A stretch of 64,000 bases of DNA from JANOYJ01 sp963792485 (GTDB lineage: Bacteria > Pseudomonadota > Alphaproteobacteria > Rhizobiales > Rhizobiaceae), in contig CAWBWL010000001.1 of the NCBI GenBank assembly GCA_963792485.1, forward strand, positions 1 through 64,000, in the 5' to 3' direction. Shown here one piece after another: positions 8,571 to 17,450 of this stretch. Made by a program: the position numbers and the translations under genes. The notes under the pieces were generated by a model. The model did no database searches. It was not told where the DNA came from and saw only the letters and a list, made by a program, of their open reading frames with translations. Position 1 is the stretch's first letter. Every line of letters starts with the position of its first letter.

Positions 8571-10342
8571 GATGCCTGCTCTAGTGGCGCGCGCGCTTCC
8601 CTTGGATAGAGCCCCCCATTGAACACCCGCACAATTTTGTCCGCCATCGCCAGCGAGAGTTCGTCATGGGAGATCAGGATTGTGGTGCGGCCCTTGGCGG
8701 CGAGGGCGAGGGAATCTGCAACCTCGCGCGCCATGCGTGCATCGAGACCCGTCAGCGGCTCGTCAAGAATGAGGATGGCAGCGTCGCGCAAAATCGCGCG
8801 CGCGATCGCAATGCGCTGGCGCTGTCCGCCGGAAAGCGTTGCGCCGCGCTCGCCAACCACGGTGTCGTAGCCTTCCGGCAGCGCACGGATAAATTCGTCC
8901 GCGCCGGCCTCGGTGGCGGCGGATATGACTTCCTCATCGCTCGCATCCAGTTTGCCATAAGCGATGTTGTCGCGGATCGAGGTGGCAAACAGAACCGATT
9001 CCTGCAGGACGACGGCGACCTGTTCGCGCAGGCTGGCGAGCTTGTAGCGCTTGATGTCGACGCCATCGATCTGAACCTGTCCCGACACCGGATCGTAAAA
9101 GCGCAACAAGAGCTTGGCGATGGTCGATTTGCCGCCGCCGCTCGCGCCGACAAAGGCGGTGGTCTTGCCCGCCTCTATTCTCAAATTGGCGTTTCTGAGC
9201 ACTTGCGTGCCATTGGCATAAGCGAAGGAGAGATCATGAAAAGTGATCTCGCCGCGAAATCGCGGTGCATCAATGGCGTCATCGGCTTCGCGCACGTCAG
9301 GCTTCAAATCGAAGATTTCAAGAAGCCGCTCGCCGCTTGCCGCCGCTTTGGCCACCGAGCCTGTCATATTGGCAAGCTTGCGGATGGGCTTGTAGAGAGT
9401 CTGCAGATAGGCAGTAAACACCAGAAGATCGCCTGGCGTGATCGCACCCGCCCGCACCCGTCCGATTCCATACCAGAGAACAATGCACGCGCCGAGCGCC
9501 AGAACAATCTGCACGAGGCGGTCCATGTGACCCTCCAGCCGCGTCGCCACGAGGCCGGCTTGCAGCGAGGAATCGTTCTGCTTGGCAAATCGGCCTTCCT
9601 CGAAGGCTTCACGCGCAAAGCCCTTGACCACAGTGATAGCCGAAATGCTCTCGCTCATCACATTGGCGATCTTGCCTTCCTTCTTTCGCTGTTTGCGCGC
9701 CGCGCCCCTGATCCGCTCGCCGAAGTGGGAGGAAACAAAAAACAACAGGGGGAAGACGACGAGCGCTGCCAGCGTCAGCCGCCAGTCCATCCAAGCCATC
9801 ACCGCGACTGTCCCGCTCACCACCAGAATACGCGCGGCGAAGAAGATCACCGCGTTGATCAACAGATCACGCATCATCCGCACATCGGCGGTCAGGCGCG
9901 CTACAATGTCGCCGAGGCTCGACTGGTCGTGAAATGAGTGCGATAGGCTCTGGATGTGGCGGTAAAGGTCAAACCGCACGCCCGCCACAACCTTCTGTCC
10001 GGCGCTCGCCATAAGGTAAGACTGCGCAAACGTGAATATGCCGCCGAATATGGCGAGCACGAGTATAGCAAGCGCGACAGCAGCCACCAGCCTGTCCCCG
10101 CCACCGGTAACCCCAATTGCATAGGCCGTGACCGGATCGAGATTGGTCTGAGGGATCAGGAGGCCGTCAAACACGATCTTCATCGGCCAAGGCGCCGCGA
10201 TTTCCATCGCCGTTGCAAAGATCATGCAAACTGCCGCAAAGGCGAGCTTGCGCCAATGCGGACGCAGCCGCGGTCCCAAAATCCGGAACAGCCGCCGCAG
10301 CGAACCCTTCTCAATGTGACGCCGTTTAACTGTATCTGTCAT
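8567..10342 (-). CDS. ABC exporter, fused permease-ATPase (MsbA-like)
   Basis: A 591-aa half-transporter. Residues ~1-320 form a six-helix exporter membrane domain (WPMKIVFDGLLIP, FARILVVSGTVAVMAW); the nucleotide-binding domain follows. Walker A GASGGGKST, signature LSGGQRQR, Walker B ILILDEPLTGLD, H-loop ISHDE. It is of the MsbA/lipid-flippase type, so moving a lipid-linked glycan across the inner membrane fits the neighbouring glycosyltransferases (inference). The start at 10342 gives a TGATG junction with the upstream gene; a longer frame adds 20 unconserved residues. Confidence 0.88.
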   Translation of the reverse strand: MTDTVKRRHIEKGSLRRLFRILGPRLRPHWRKLAFAAVCMIFATAMEIAAPWPMKIVFDGLLIPQTNLDPVTAYAIGVTGGGDRLVAAVALAILVLAIFGGIFTFAQSYLMASAGQKVVAGVRFDLYRHIQSLSHSFHDQSSLGDIVARLTADVRMMRDLLINAVIFFAARILVVSGTVAVMAWMDWRLTLAALVVFPLLFFVSSHFGERIRGAARKQRKKEGKIANVMSESISAITVVKGFAREAFEEGRFAKQNDSSLQAGLVATRLEGHMDRLVQIVLALGACIVLWYGIGRVRAGAITPGDLLVFTAYLQTLYKPIRKLANMTGSVAKAAASGERLLEIFDLKPDVREADDAIDAPRFRGEITFHDLSFAYANGTQVLRNANLRIEAGKTTAFVGASGGGKSTIAKLLLRFYDPVSGQVQIDGVDIKRYKLASLREQVAVVLQESVLFATSIRDNIAYGKLDASDEEVISAATEAGADEFIRALPEGYDTVVGERGATLSGGQRQRIAIARAILRDAAILILDEPLTGLDARMAREVADSLALAAKGRTTILISHDELSLAMADKIVRVFNGGLYPREARAPLEQAS

Positions 10343-11529
10343 CACGCGGCCTTTCGCAGTTCTGCACCCATGCCAAGCGCCTGGCTTGCGTTGCGGCTCC
10401 AATTATGCCGCGCGCCCTCACGCGCCGCTGCCTCGCCAAGGCGTCGCATCCGCAGGGGATCGGCCATCACGCCGAGTACCGCCTCGGCAATCGCGTCCGC
10501 GTTTCCGGGCGGCGTCAGAATTCCAGTTTCGCCATGTCTGATGACCTCGGAGATCTGCCCGATTCGGCTCGCAACCATCACACGCCCGGCTGCAAGGTAT
10601 TCGAACACCTTCAGCGGCGAGAAGTAGAAGTCTTCCGTTTCGGGGTAAGGCGCGAGCGCTACATCCATGGCGGTCAGAGCCGCCGGCATCTGCGCATGGC
10701 CGATCCAGCCAGCCATTGTGACAGACGACTCAATGCCGGCACCGCGCGCGAACCCTTCGATCCAGCCGCGCTCCGGCCCTTCGCCAATGACGAGCAGCCT
10801 TGCTTGCGGCGCCGCGCGCAGGATCATGCGGAACGCTTCCATCATGACATCCACGCCATGCCAGCGCTTCAGACTGCCGCTGAAGCCGATGGTAAACGCG
10901 CCATCGGGCATCCCAAAATCCATGGGCGGCACGGCGGCATGGAACCGGGTCGTGTCGACGGCGTTGCCCATGATAATCGCGCGTCCGGGATTGGCTCCTT
11001 TTGTGATGGCATAGTCACGCACTTCGGACGAGACACAGACGAGACCGTCCGCCTGGCTGAAGACCGCGCGCTCGATTGCTCCCGCACGTTCATGCAGCGC
11101 AAGTCTGCGGTACTGTTCCTGCTCCAAAAGTATCGGTGCGTTGACTTCAACAATCAGCGGCACGCCAAGCCTTCGCGCGACTTTAACGCCTGCATCGGAC
11201 CACAGCGAATAGCGCTCATAAATCATGTCGAAGGGCCAGTCAGCATAGAGACCGACCAGCGCCTCTTCTGCCGCCCCGGCATCGGCGATATTCGCCTCTT
11301 CGCGCGCCTGGTCACCGCCATCCTTGACGTCGATTGCCCTCACTCTGAAGGCATGGACGACCCCCTCATCCTCTCCATTCCGGGTAGGCGTACCAAGCCG
11401 CGTGGCCACAACGCGCACGTCTGCGCCTTGCAAGCGCATGGCGCGCATCATTTCCTGGATGTGAACACTGGCGCCCTTTGAACCGAAAACCGGAATGCCG
11501 CAGTCAGCGCTGAGATAGGCGACGCGCAT
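10342..11529 (-). CDS. GT4 family glycosyltransferase
   Basis: A 395-aa GT-B glycosyltransferase. The N-terminal Rossmann domain starts MRVAYLSADCGIPVFGSKGASVHIQE; the C-terminal GT1/GT4 donor-binding domain has TIGFSGSLKRWHGVD, LLVIGEGPERG and the E-x7-E-like segment APYPETEDFYFSPLKVFEYLAAGR. Such enzymes transfer sugars from nucleotide donors to lipids, glycans or polyols. Two ATGs (11532 and 11529) abut; the second is in the usual family position. It overlaps both operon neighbours. Confidence 0.85.
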   Translation of the reverse strand: MRVAYLSADCGIPVFGSKGASVHIQEMMRAMRLQGADVRVVATRLGTPTRNGEDEGVVHAFRVRAIDVKDGGDQAREEANIADAGAAEEALVGLYADWPFDMIYERYSLWSDAGVKVARRLGVPLIVEVNAPILLEQEQYRRLALHERAGAIERAVFSQADGLVCVSSEVRDYAITKGANPGRAIIMGNAVDTTRFHAAVPPMDFGMPDGAFTIGFSGSLKRWHGVDVMMEAFRMILRAAPQARLLVIGEGPERGWIEGFARGAGIESSVTMAGWIGHAQMPAALTAMDVALAPYPETEDFYFSPLKVFEYLAAGRVMVASRIGQISEVIRHGETGILTPPGNADAIAEAVLGVMADPLRMRRLGEAAAREGARHNWSRNASQALGMGAELRKAA

Positions 11530-12809
11530 CATACCGCCTCCTTAAGCAATTGGCACTCAAGCCCAGCCGCGTCCTGGAACCAGTCCGCGAGCGTTGCTAC
11601 ATTCGTGTGCAGAGAGAACAGGCTTTCGGCCCGTTTGCGTCCGGCAGCGCCCATCCTCAAGGCGATGGCGGGGTTTTCGAGCAGGGTCTCAATCGACGCC
11701 GCGAGCGCCTCCGGATCGCCGGGTTCCACAATGAGGCCGGTTTCGCCATGCGCAACGATCTCTGGACCGCCTGAAACACTGGTGGTCACGACCGGAAGCG
11801 CAAGCGCCATAGCCTCCAGCAGAACCGTGGGGAGCCCGTCCCGGTCACCGCTTTCCGAGACGACGCACGGCAGGACCGCAACGCTCGCCTGCCGCACCAT
11901 GCCAATCAGGAGCTCCTGCGGCTGAGGTCCGGCAATCTCCACCGACCCTTCGAGCGAACACTGGTTGATTTGGTTCTGAAGTTCGCCCAATAGCGGCCCG
12001 TCGCCGATGATTGTGCAGTGAAAATCGACGTCGTTATCACGCAATATTGCACATGCCTTGATGAGATCGGAAAAGCCCTTCTTCTCGATAAGCCTGCCGA
12101 CGGCGACGATCTGGCCCGGTTTGCGCTCCGGGGGCTCTGGCGTGAAACGGCCAAGATCAATGCCGTTGTAAAGGCGGCGGACGCGCGCGCCATGTGACGG
12201 TGCGACCTGCCGCAAGTGGGAGCGGTTGTAGTTCGAGACCGTTGCGACAAACTCCGCCTCGGCAATCTTCGCCCGCCGCATCGCATTGTCGGAGGCGATG
12301 GATTTGTAGAGGTGGTATATGTCCTTGGCATGGGCCGTGAACGAGAATGGAATACGGCTCAGGCGCGATGCAAGGAGCGCGACGGTGGCGGCATCCGAGG
12401 CAAAGTGCGCGTGCAAATGGTCGACGCCGCGCGCCTGCGCCAGCGCCGCCACCGCTGCGGCCTTGAATTGTAGCGCTGCAGCTTCTTCGACGGATGCATT
12501 GTTGAAGACTGGGTCACAGGCGGCGCCGCCGCCTGAGATCGCGCCCGCCAGATCGGATGTCTCTGCCTCAAGGCCTTCCTGCAGCTTGGTTTTCATGAGG
12601 CTGCTGGCTGACGGCAGGTAGGTGACGCGTGCCTTGACCTCTTTGATCAACTCATGCCTCGCCTCCTGTGGCGGGCGCAGCAGCGAGAAGACCTCAACGC
12701 TATGGCCCTGGCGCTCAAGCTCGAGTATCTCGTTGAGCACAAAAGTTTCGCTCAGCCGCGGAAAGCGCTTGAGCACATAGCCAAGGGTCAGACCATCAAG
12801 CTTTTGCAT
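11529..12809 (-). CDS. GT4 family glycosyltransferase (WcaL-like)
   Basis: A 426-aa GT-B glycosyltransferase like those of exopolysaccharide loci. LGYVLKRFPRLSETFVLNEILELERQGH is the typical start of the WcaL-like group. Donor-domain motifs are IVAVGRLIEKKGFSDLI, CTIIGDGPLLGEL and ESGDRDGLPTVLLEAMALALPVV. Acceptor and sugar are unknown. The start overlaps the upstream fusion gene by 14 bp, consistent with translational coupling. Confidence 0.87.
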   Translation of the reverse strand: MQKLDGLTLGYVLKRFPRLSETFVLNEILELERQGHSVEVFSLLRPPQEARHELIKEVKARVTYLPSASSLMKTKLQEGLEAETSDLAGAISGGGAACDPVFNNASVEEAAALQFKAAAVAALAQARGVDHLHAHFASDAATVALLASRLSRIPFSFTAHAKDIYHLYKSIASDNAMRRAKIAEAEFVATVSNYNRSHLRQVAPSHGARVRRLYNGIDLGRFTPEPPERKPGQIVAVGRLIEKKGFSDLIKACAILRDNDVDFHCTIIGDGPLLGELQNQINQCSLEGSVEIAGPQPQELLIGMVRQASVAVLPCVVSESGDRDGLPTVLLEAMALALPVVTTSVSGGPEIVAHGETGLIVEPGDPEALAASIETLLENPAIALRMGAAGRKRAESLFSLHTNVATLADWFQDAAGLECQLLKEAV

Positions 12810-14382
12810 GCTTCATTTCCTTGTTGTTTGCTGGGCGTACCGGCATGTTTTTCTCAACGAGCCTGCAAATAAACGCTGCCGCCCGGTCCGCCCCGCCCAA
12901 ATCAAGTGATGGTTTCATGCGTGGCGCGCCTGGGCGTATTTTCTTGATTTCAGAAGCCAGTCGATTGGCGTCAGCGTCATTGGCTGCGATCATTTCAACA
13001 GCCCCGCGTTTCGCGAGGCACTCGGCGCGCATCCTCTGTTCGGCGCTCGGGCCGATGCGCGGAACAACCAGTGTCGGGCATCCGGTGCTGACCGCCTCTA
13101 TGATGGAGTTATAGCCGCCCATTGTGATGAAGAGATCGGCCTCTGCTATGAGCGCGGGGATATCGGGGTGCGACTTCATGAAATTCGCGCCAATATCAGC
13201 CGACGCTTTTTCGAGCGGCCGCAGAAGTTCTGCGTCCATCAGCGGCCCTGCGATGATGTCGGCGTCAGGCCGCTCCTCCGGCGCAATTGAGGCGAGTGCT
13301 TCGAGTGTCGAAGCCAGCAGAGGAAATGCATCGCGCCCGCCGCCGCCCGCCACGACGATCCGCGCTCTCACCGGTTTGGCGGTTGACACTTTGCGGGGAC
13401 CGTCCACGCTTGTCACATAGCCGCAGCTCGACACTTTGCGGGGCTTCAGCCTCTCAAGGTTATAGAACCGACGTGATGCAAAAACGCTTTCATCACCATA
13501 GACGAAGATACGGTCGTAGAGGCGTTTGACGACTTCATTAGTGCCGCGGGACTCCCAATTCTGCAGGGTAACCTTTGGCTCATCGAGAATATCGCGCAGC
13601 CCCAGAACTATTTCGGTCTTTTCAGCGCGAAGCCGCTCCAGCGTGGGGATGAGTTCATCCGACACGCCTGAAGGTTCGTGATCCACAAGGAACAGGTTTG
13701 GTGCAAAGCTCAGCGCTGCCTGCTCGATCAGCGCCGCCCTCAGGGAAATGACGTCGGACGGGCTGACACGCAGGCTTTGCGGACGCCAGAGTGCGCGGCC
13801 GACCTTCGTGAGCGACGGAAGCTTGACGTAGTCGACACCGGAAGGAAGTGCGAACGGGATGCCAGACGGGCTGCCGACCAGCATCAGGACACTGGCGCGC
13901 GGGTTTTGCTCGACAATGCGCGCGGCAATCGCCGAATTGCGCCGCATATGGCCAAGGCCGATTGTGTCATGGGAGTACATAAGTATGCGCGGCGCGTTGG
14001 CGCGGGACTCGCTGCCCTGTCTCTCGCGCAGCATGGCGGCGACCATATCGCGGAACCGATTCAGCGGGAAAGGCTTGGCGATAAAGGCAGACGCGCCGAA
14101 ACCCTCGGAGCGCAGGCGGTTGTCGGTTGTGTCCTGTCCAGTCATCATGATGACGGGAAGGTCGGGCCTGTCCCGGCGCATACCCTCGCAGAAATCCAGC
14201 CCGCTGCCATCGCCGAGTTGGATGTCAGCACAGACGAGGTCATAGTCCGCGCTGCTGATTCTGCCGGAGGCTGCTGCAAGCGAGTTGGCAATGACGGAAT
14301 CAACCCCGCCACGGGCCAGCGCCGCCGCCAGATTATTGGCAAGGCTTGTCTCGTCTTCGATGATCAGCACGGTCTGGTTCAT
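12796..14382 (-). CDS. Receiver domain fused to a COG4671-type glycosyltransferase
   Basis: A 528-aa protein with two modules. Residues 1-~118 are a CheY-like receiver: acidic pocket E9/D10/E11, phospho-acceptor D53 (LVCADIQLG), MMTGQD and K103 (IAKPFP). From ~130 a glycosyltransferase of the predicted MurG-related (COG4671) type begins with LMYSHDTIGLGHMRRNSAIA and ends with the donor-site region ADLFITMGGYNSIIEAV. Receivers are normally fused to DNA-binding or signalling outputs, so a receiver on a glycosyltransferase suggests enzyme activity set directly by phosphorylation. It is the first gene of the six-gene operon, behind a -24/-12 promoter (14409-14424). The adjacent histidine kinase is the obvious phosphodonor candidate (inference). 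The same family recurs unfused at 18174-19172. Confidence 0.88.
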   Translation of the reverse strand: MNQTVLIIEDETSLANNLAAALARGGVDSVIANSLAAASGRISSADYDLVCADIQLGDGSGLDFCEGMRRDRPDLPVIMMTGQDTTDNRLRSEGFGASAFIAKPFPLNRFRDMVAAMLRERQGSESRANAPRILMYSHDTIGLGHMRRNSAIAARIVEQNPRASVLMLVGSPSGIPFALPSGVDYVKLPSLTKVGRALWRPQSLRVSPSDVISLRAALIEQAALSFAPNLFLVDHEPSGVSDELIPTLERLRAEKTEIVLGLRDILDEPKVTLQNWESRGTNEVVKRLYDRIFVYGDESVFASRRFYNLERLKPRKVSSCGYVTSVDGPRKVSTAKPVRARIVVAGGGGRDAFPLLASTLEALASIAPEERPDADIIAGPLMDAELLRPLEKASADIGANFMKSHPDIPALIAEADLFITMGGYNSIIEAVSTGCPTLVVPRIGPSAEQRMRAECLAKRGAVEMIAANDADANRLASEIKKIRPGAPRMKPSLDLGGADRAAAFICRLVEKNMPVRPANNKEMKHAKA

Positions 14383-14408
14383 GGGCTTTCTCGCTTTGCA
14401 GATGGAGT

Positions 14409-14424
14409 TGCACGCTGCGGGCCA
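14409..14424 (-). promoter_or_regulatory. Sigma-54 (-24/-12) promoter for the glycan operon
   Basis: On the minus strand TGGCCCG-N4-GTGCA, with GG and GC separated by exactly 10 bases as sigma-54 requires. The preceding bases AAAAC plus TGGCCCG are identical to those of the second site at 19209-19224. The element ends 27 bases before the ATG at 14382, so the transcript would have a short leader. An NtrC-type activator gene lies next door. Confidence 0.75.
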
Positions 14425-14567
14425 GTTTTAGATTGAGCCGGAGAATATCTCCTAGGTATCTGATATTGCTTGGGAAACGCTCAAGAACACCCCTCCTTTT
14501 GCTGATGCTCGGCAATCAAGCTCGAAAGAATCGGGTGATATCCCCCATCGGAGCGGGCAACACCAAA

Positions 14568-14606
14568 CTGACAGAATCCTGACTGTCGCTGTCAGGTTCC
14601 TGTCAG
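14568..14606. promoter_or_regulatory. Large imperfect palindrome, possible enhancer for the NtrC-type regulator
   Basis: Arms 14568-14583 (CTGACAGAATCCTGAC) and 14591-14606 are inverted copies matching at 14 of 16 positions, 7 bases apart. CTGTCAG also occurs twice as a direct repeat 11 bp apart (14589, 14600). The element lies about 145-180 bp upstream of the -24 box at 14424, a normal distance for a sigma-54 enhancer, and 65-105 bp upstream of the kinase gene. Binding by the regulator at 16086 is inferred. Confidence 0.55.
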
Positions 14607-14614
14607 CTACGCCG

Positions 14615-14642
14615 ACTTACTTTCAGCGCAGGCAAAGTAAGT
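14615..14642. promoter_or_regulatory. Perfect 9-bp inverted repeat before the kinase gene
   Basis: ACTTACTTT (14615-14623) and its exact complement (14634-14642) flank a 10-base loop, 28 bases before the GTG start of the histidine kinase. It could be an operator or an mRNA hairpin affecting initiation; nothing else in the sequence decides between these. Confidence 0.45.
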
Positions 14643-14670
14643 GTGACAATGAATTCTTCCGGGGTGAACC

Positions 14671-16083
14671 GTGAAACAGCCACAATGGACCAATATCAAA
14701 GCGATCCTGAAATCTTGGCTGTTGGACGGGCATGGCGCGGGCTTTGCCTTCCGGCCCGTCGCCCTCGCGGCGGTGATGATCGCCGCCAACGCGCTGCTGT
14801 TCTCTTATATAGCCTCAGGAATGGTGGAGCGCCGGATCCTGGCGCGAGACGCTAATGTATCGTCGCAATATGTGAATTCGATCGTCAAACTGGCAGGAGC
14901 CATCTCTTATTTTCACGGTGATGCATTCAACCCCAAAGCGCCTGAAATGGAGGCGTTTTTCCGCCAAGTTTCGGGGTTGCCGGAAGTGCTTGGCGCCAAT
15001 GTTTACGGCTTCAACCGCACCGTCCTCTGGTCAAGTGACACCGCACAGATCGGCAAACGCTATTCAGGTATTGCTGCACTGGAAGCCGCTTTCCGCGGCG
15101 AGCTGCATCCGGAAATTGAGTCGGTCGGCGAGCACGACGGTGAGGGTGAGGGCGAGCATGTCGACTTCCCGGGCACCGTTGCCAGCTATATCGAAACCTA
15201 CGTGCCGATCTGGACCGCAGACGGCAAAAGCGTCGCGGGCGCTGTGGAAGTTTACCGGTCCGCAGAGTCAATCCTTGGTGAAATCAGGGCTGTGCGCCAT
15301 GTGATCTGGCTTGGCTCAGCCATCGGCGCTGGCGTGCTTTTTCTGACGCTGACGGTCGTCGTGCTCATCGCAAGGCGCCTCATTGCCGAGCAGCAGCAGC
15401 GAATGGTGGAAAGCGAGAAGTATGCGGTTATCGGCGAACTCACGGCGGCGGTGGCGCACGGTTTGCGCAACCCGCTTGCCTCGATCCGGTCGTCAGCGGA
15501 GCTGGCCTTGGACGATGAGCTTCCTGACAGCGCGCGTGAGCCGATCACGGATATTGTCGGCCAGTCTGAGCGGCTTGAATCCTGGATACGCTCCTTTCTC
15601 GTCGATCCGGGTGCGGTTGTCGGCAAAACGCTCGAGCCCGCCGCCCTTGACCGCGTCATTGAGGAGTGCCTGAAGGGATTTGCCGCGCAGGCGCAAACGC
15701 GGTCCATTCGCCTCAGCTTTGCTCCATCCGGACTTAGTCCGCGCGTCGCGGTCAGACCTGCGGAGCTGTCACAGATCATCACATCGCTTGTTGCAAACAG
15801 CATGGAAGCCATAGGCAGCGGAGGCGAGATCATCGTTCGCCGCGCTGTTGACAGGGCTGGACAGGTTACAGTCACAATTGAGGACAACGGACCCGGAATA
15901 GCGCCCGATATGCAGGGACGTCTGTTCAGCGAAAACATCACAGGCAAGAAATCCGGGCTTGGCGTGGGGCTGACGCTTGTCAAACGCATTCTCGACCGCT
16001 GCGGCGGCAAGATCGAACTGGTGAACCGCAAGATACGGGGAGCGCGCGCGACGCTGAATCTCCCCCTGCATGGAGTACGCTAG
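14671..16083 (+). CDS. Membrane sensor histidine kinase (NtrB/ZraS-like)
   Basis: A 470-aa kinase with a GTG start. Transmembrane segment ~28-50, periplasmic sensor ~51-208, second membrane segment ~210-232. The HisKA phospho-site is H263 (AVAHGLRNPLASIRSS) and the HATPase has VANSMEAIG, IEDNGPGIAP and GLGVGLTLVKRIL. The periplasmic part has a CACHE-like pattern and an acidic/His stretch EHDGEGEGEHVDF that could bind a metal ion. The regulator gene starts 3 bases after its stop. It is the likely kinase for the NtrC-type regulator and possibly for the receiver-glycosyltransferase fusion. Confidence 0.88.
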   Translation: MKQPQWTNIKAILKSWLLDGHGAGFAFRPVALAAVMIAANALLFSYIASGMVERRILARDANVSSQYVNSIVKLAGAISYFHGDAFNPKAPEMEAFFRQVSGLPEVLGANVYGFNRTVLWSSDTAQIGKRYSGIAALEAAFRGELHPEIESVGEHDGEGEGEHVDFPGTVASYIETYVPIWTADGKSVAGAVEVYRSAESILGEIRAVRHVIWLGSAIGAGVLFLTLTVVVLIARRLIAEQQQRMVESEKYAVIGELTAAVAHGLRNPLASIRSSAELALDDELPDSAREPITDIVGQSERLESWIRSFLVDPGAVVGKTLEPAALDRVIEECLKGFAAQAQTRSIRLSFAPSGLSPRVAVRPAELSQIITSLVANSMEAIGSGGEIIVRRAVDRAGQVTVTIEDNGPGIAPDMQGRLFSENITGKKSGLGVGLTLVKRILDRCGGKIELVNRKIRGARATLNLPLHGVR

Positions 16084-16085
16084 CC

Positions 16086-17450
16086 ATGACCAAAGTACTC
16101 GTCATTGACGATGAAGAGGTTCTTTCAAGGACGATTTGCAGCTATTTGCGCAAACGCGGCATTGAGGCGGATTTTGCGTTGAACGCGCGCGAGGCGGTCA
16201 CAAAATTTTCAGTCATGCGCCCGGATCTGACATTTCTGGATTTCAAGCTGGGAAATGACGATGGTTTGGAGATTCTGGAGCGGCTGCGGGCGCGCAGGAG
16301 CGACGCCCACATTGTCATGATGACAGGACATGGCGATGTTTCCGTTGCCGTGCAGGCGATGAAAATGGGTGCGCGTGATTTCATGACCAAGCCCGTGCCG
16401 CTGGGAACGATCGCTTCGATTGTCGCGGGCGCGGCGTGTCCTGAGCCTCGGCCAAAAACTGCTGCCCGGCCGGTCAATCCGGCGTCGGCAACGGATCTCA
16501 TTCTCGGCCGGTCTGGCGCCATCTGCGAAGCGCGCAAATCCATTGACCGCATGCTGGCCGCGCTGAAGCCGATGAAGGAGCCGCCGCCGCCCGTGATGAT
16601 CACTGGCGAATCGGGCACTGGCAAGGAGCTCGCCGCCAAAGCGCTGCATGAGGGCGGGCCGCGCGCCAACGGGCCTTTCATTGCCATCAACTGCGCCTCC
16701 CTGCCTGCGGCACTGGTCGAGTCCGAGCTGTTCGGCCACGAGCGCGGCGCGTTCACCGACGCCAAGGCGCCCAAGACCGGGCTGTTTGAGGCTGCCAATG
16801 GCGGCGTCCTGTTTCTGGATGAAATCGGCGACATGCCGCTAGACGCGCAGGCCAAACTGCTGCGCGTTCTTGAAACCCGAAAAGCGCGGCGGATTGGCGG
16901 AGTCAAGGAGCACGATGTCGATGTCTGGGTGATCGCCGCCACACACCGCGATCTGGAAGATCAGGCCGCAAAGGGAGAGTTCCGCCGCGACCTCCTGTTC
17001 CGCCTGCAAGTGCTGTGGGTCAACCTGCCGCCCCTGCGGGCCAGAGACTCCGATGTCCTGTTTCTTGCGGAACATTTTCTGGCGCTTGCCGCCTCAAAGT
17101 ACCAGACAGACACGCCGGAGCTTTCGGCGGATGCGCGGTCCAGACTTGTGGCGCATGACTGGCCTGGCAATGTGCGGGAGCTGCGCAATGTAATGGAACG
17201 GGCCGCGCTGACAGCTGGCGCGGGCTTGGTGACTGCCGAAGTTCTTTCATTGCCAGCCGCACAAAGGTCGCCTTACGCGCCGCCGGAGGAAGGCGCTACA
17301 CTTTCGCAGATTGAAGTAGGTGCGCTCCAAAACGCTTTGGCTCGCTCTAAGGGCAATGTCTCACGCGCGGCAGGCTTTCTCGGTGTCTCGCGCGACACCT
17401 TGCGCTACCGCATCCAGAAGTTCGGATTGCAGCGCGGTCTCAACCACTAG
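16086..17450 (+). CDS. Sigma-54-dependent response regulator (NtrC family)
   Basis: A 454-aa regulator. Receiver 1-~115 (D8/D9 pocket, phospho-acceptor D52 in LTFLDFKLG, K in MTKPVP); AAA+ domain ~140-375 with Walker A GESGTGKE, the sigma-54 contact loop ERGAFTDA and Walker B GGVLFLDEIGDM; Fis-type HTH at the end (NVSRAAGFLGVSRDTLRYRIQKF). The loop reads GAFTDA rather than GAFTGA, a variant seen in some activators. It probably activates the two sigma-54 promoters flanking it at 14409 and 19209. The 3' end overlaps the convergent kinase gene by 11 bp. Confidence 0.9.
   Translation: MTKVLVIDDEEVLSRTICSYLRKRGIEADFALNAREAVTKFSVMRPDLTFLDFKLGNDDGLEILERLRARRSDAHIVMMTGHGDVSVAVQAMKMGARDFMTKPVPLGTIASIVAGAACPEPRPKTAARPVNPASATDLILGRSGAICEARKSIDRMLAALKPMKEPPPPVMITGESGTGKELAAKALHEGGPRANGPFIAINCASLPAALVESELFGHERGAFTDAKAPKTGLFEAANGGVLFLDEIGDMPLDAQAKLLRVLETRKARRIGGVKEHDVDVWVIAATHRDLEDQAAKGEFRRDLLFRLQVLWVNLPPLRARDSDVLFLAEHFLALAASKYQTDTPELSADARSRLVAHDWPGNVRELRNVMERAALTAGAGLVTAEVLSLPAAQRSPYAPPEEGATLSQIEVGALQNALARSKGNVSRAAGFLGVSRDTLRYRIQKFGLQRGLNH

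Noticed and set aside
8666..9937. 423-aa plus-strand open frame opposite the ABC exporter
   Set aside because: It is an antisense frame to well-defined Walker A, signature and Walker B motifs and has no protein-like features of its own.
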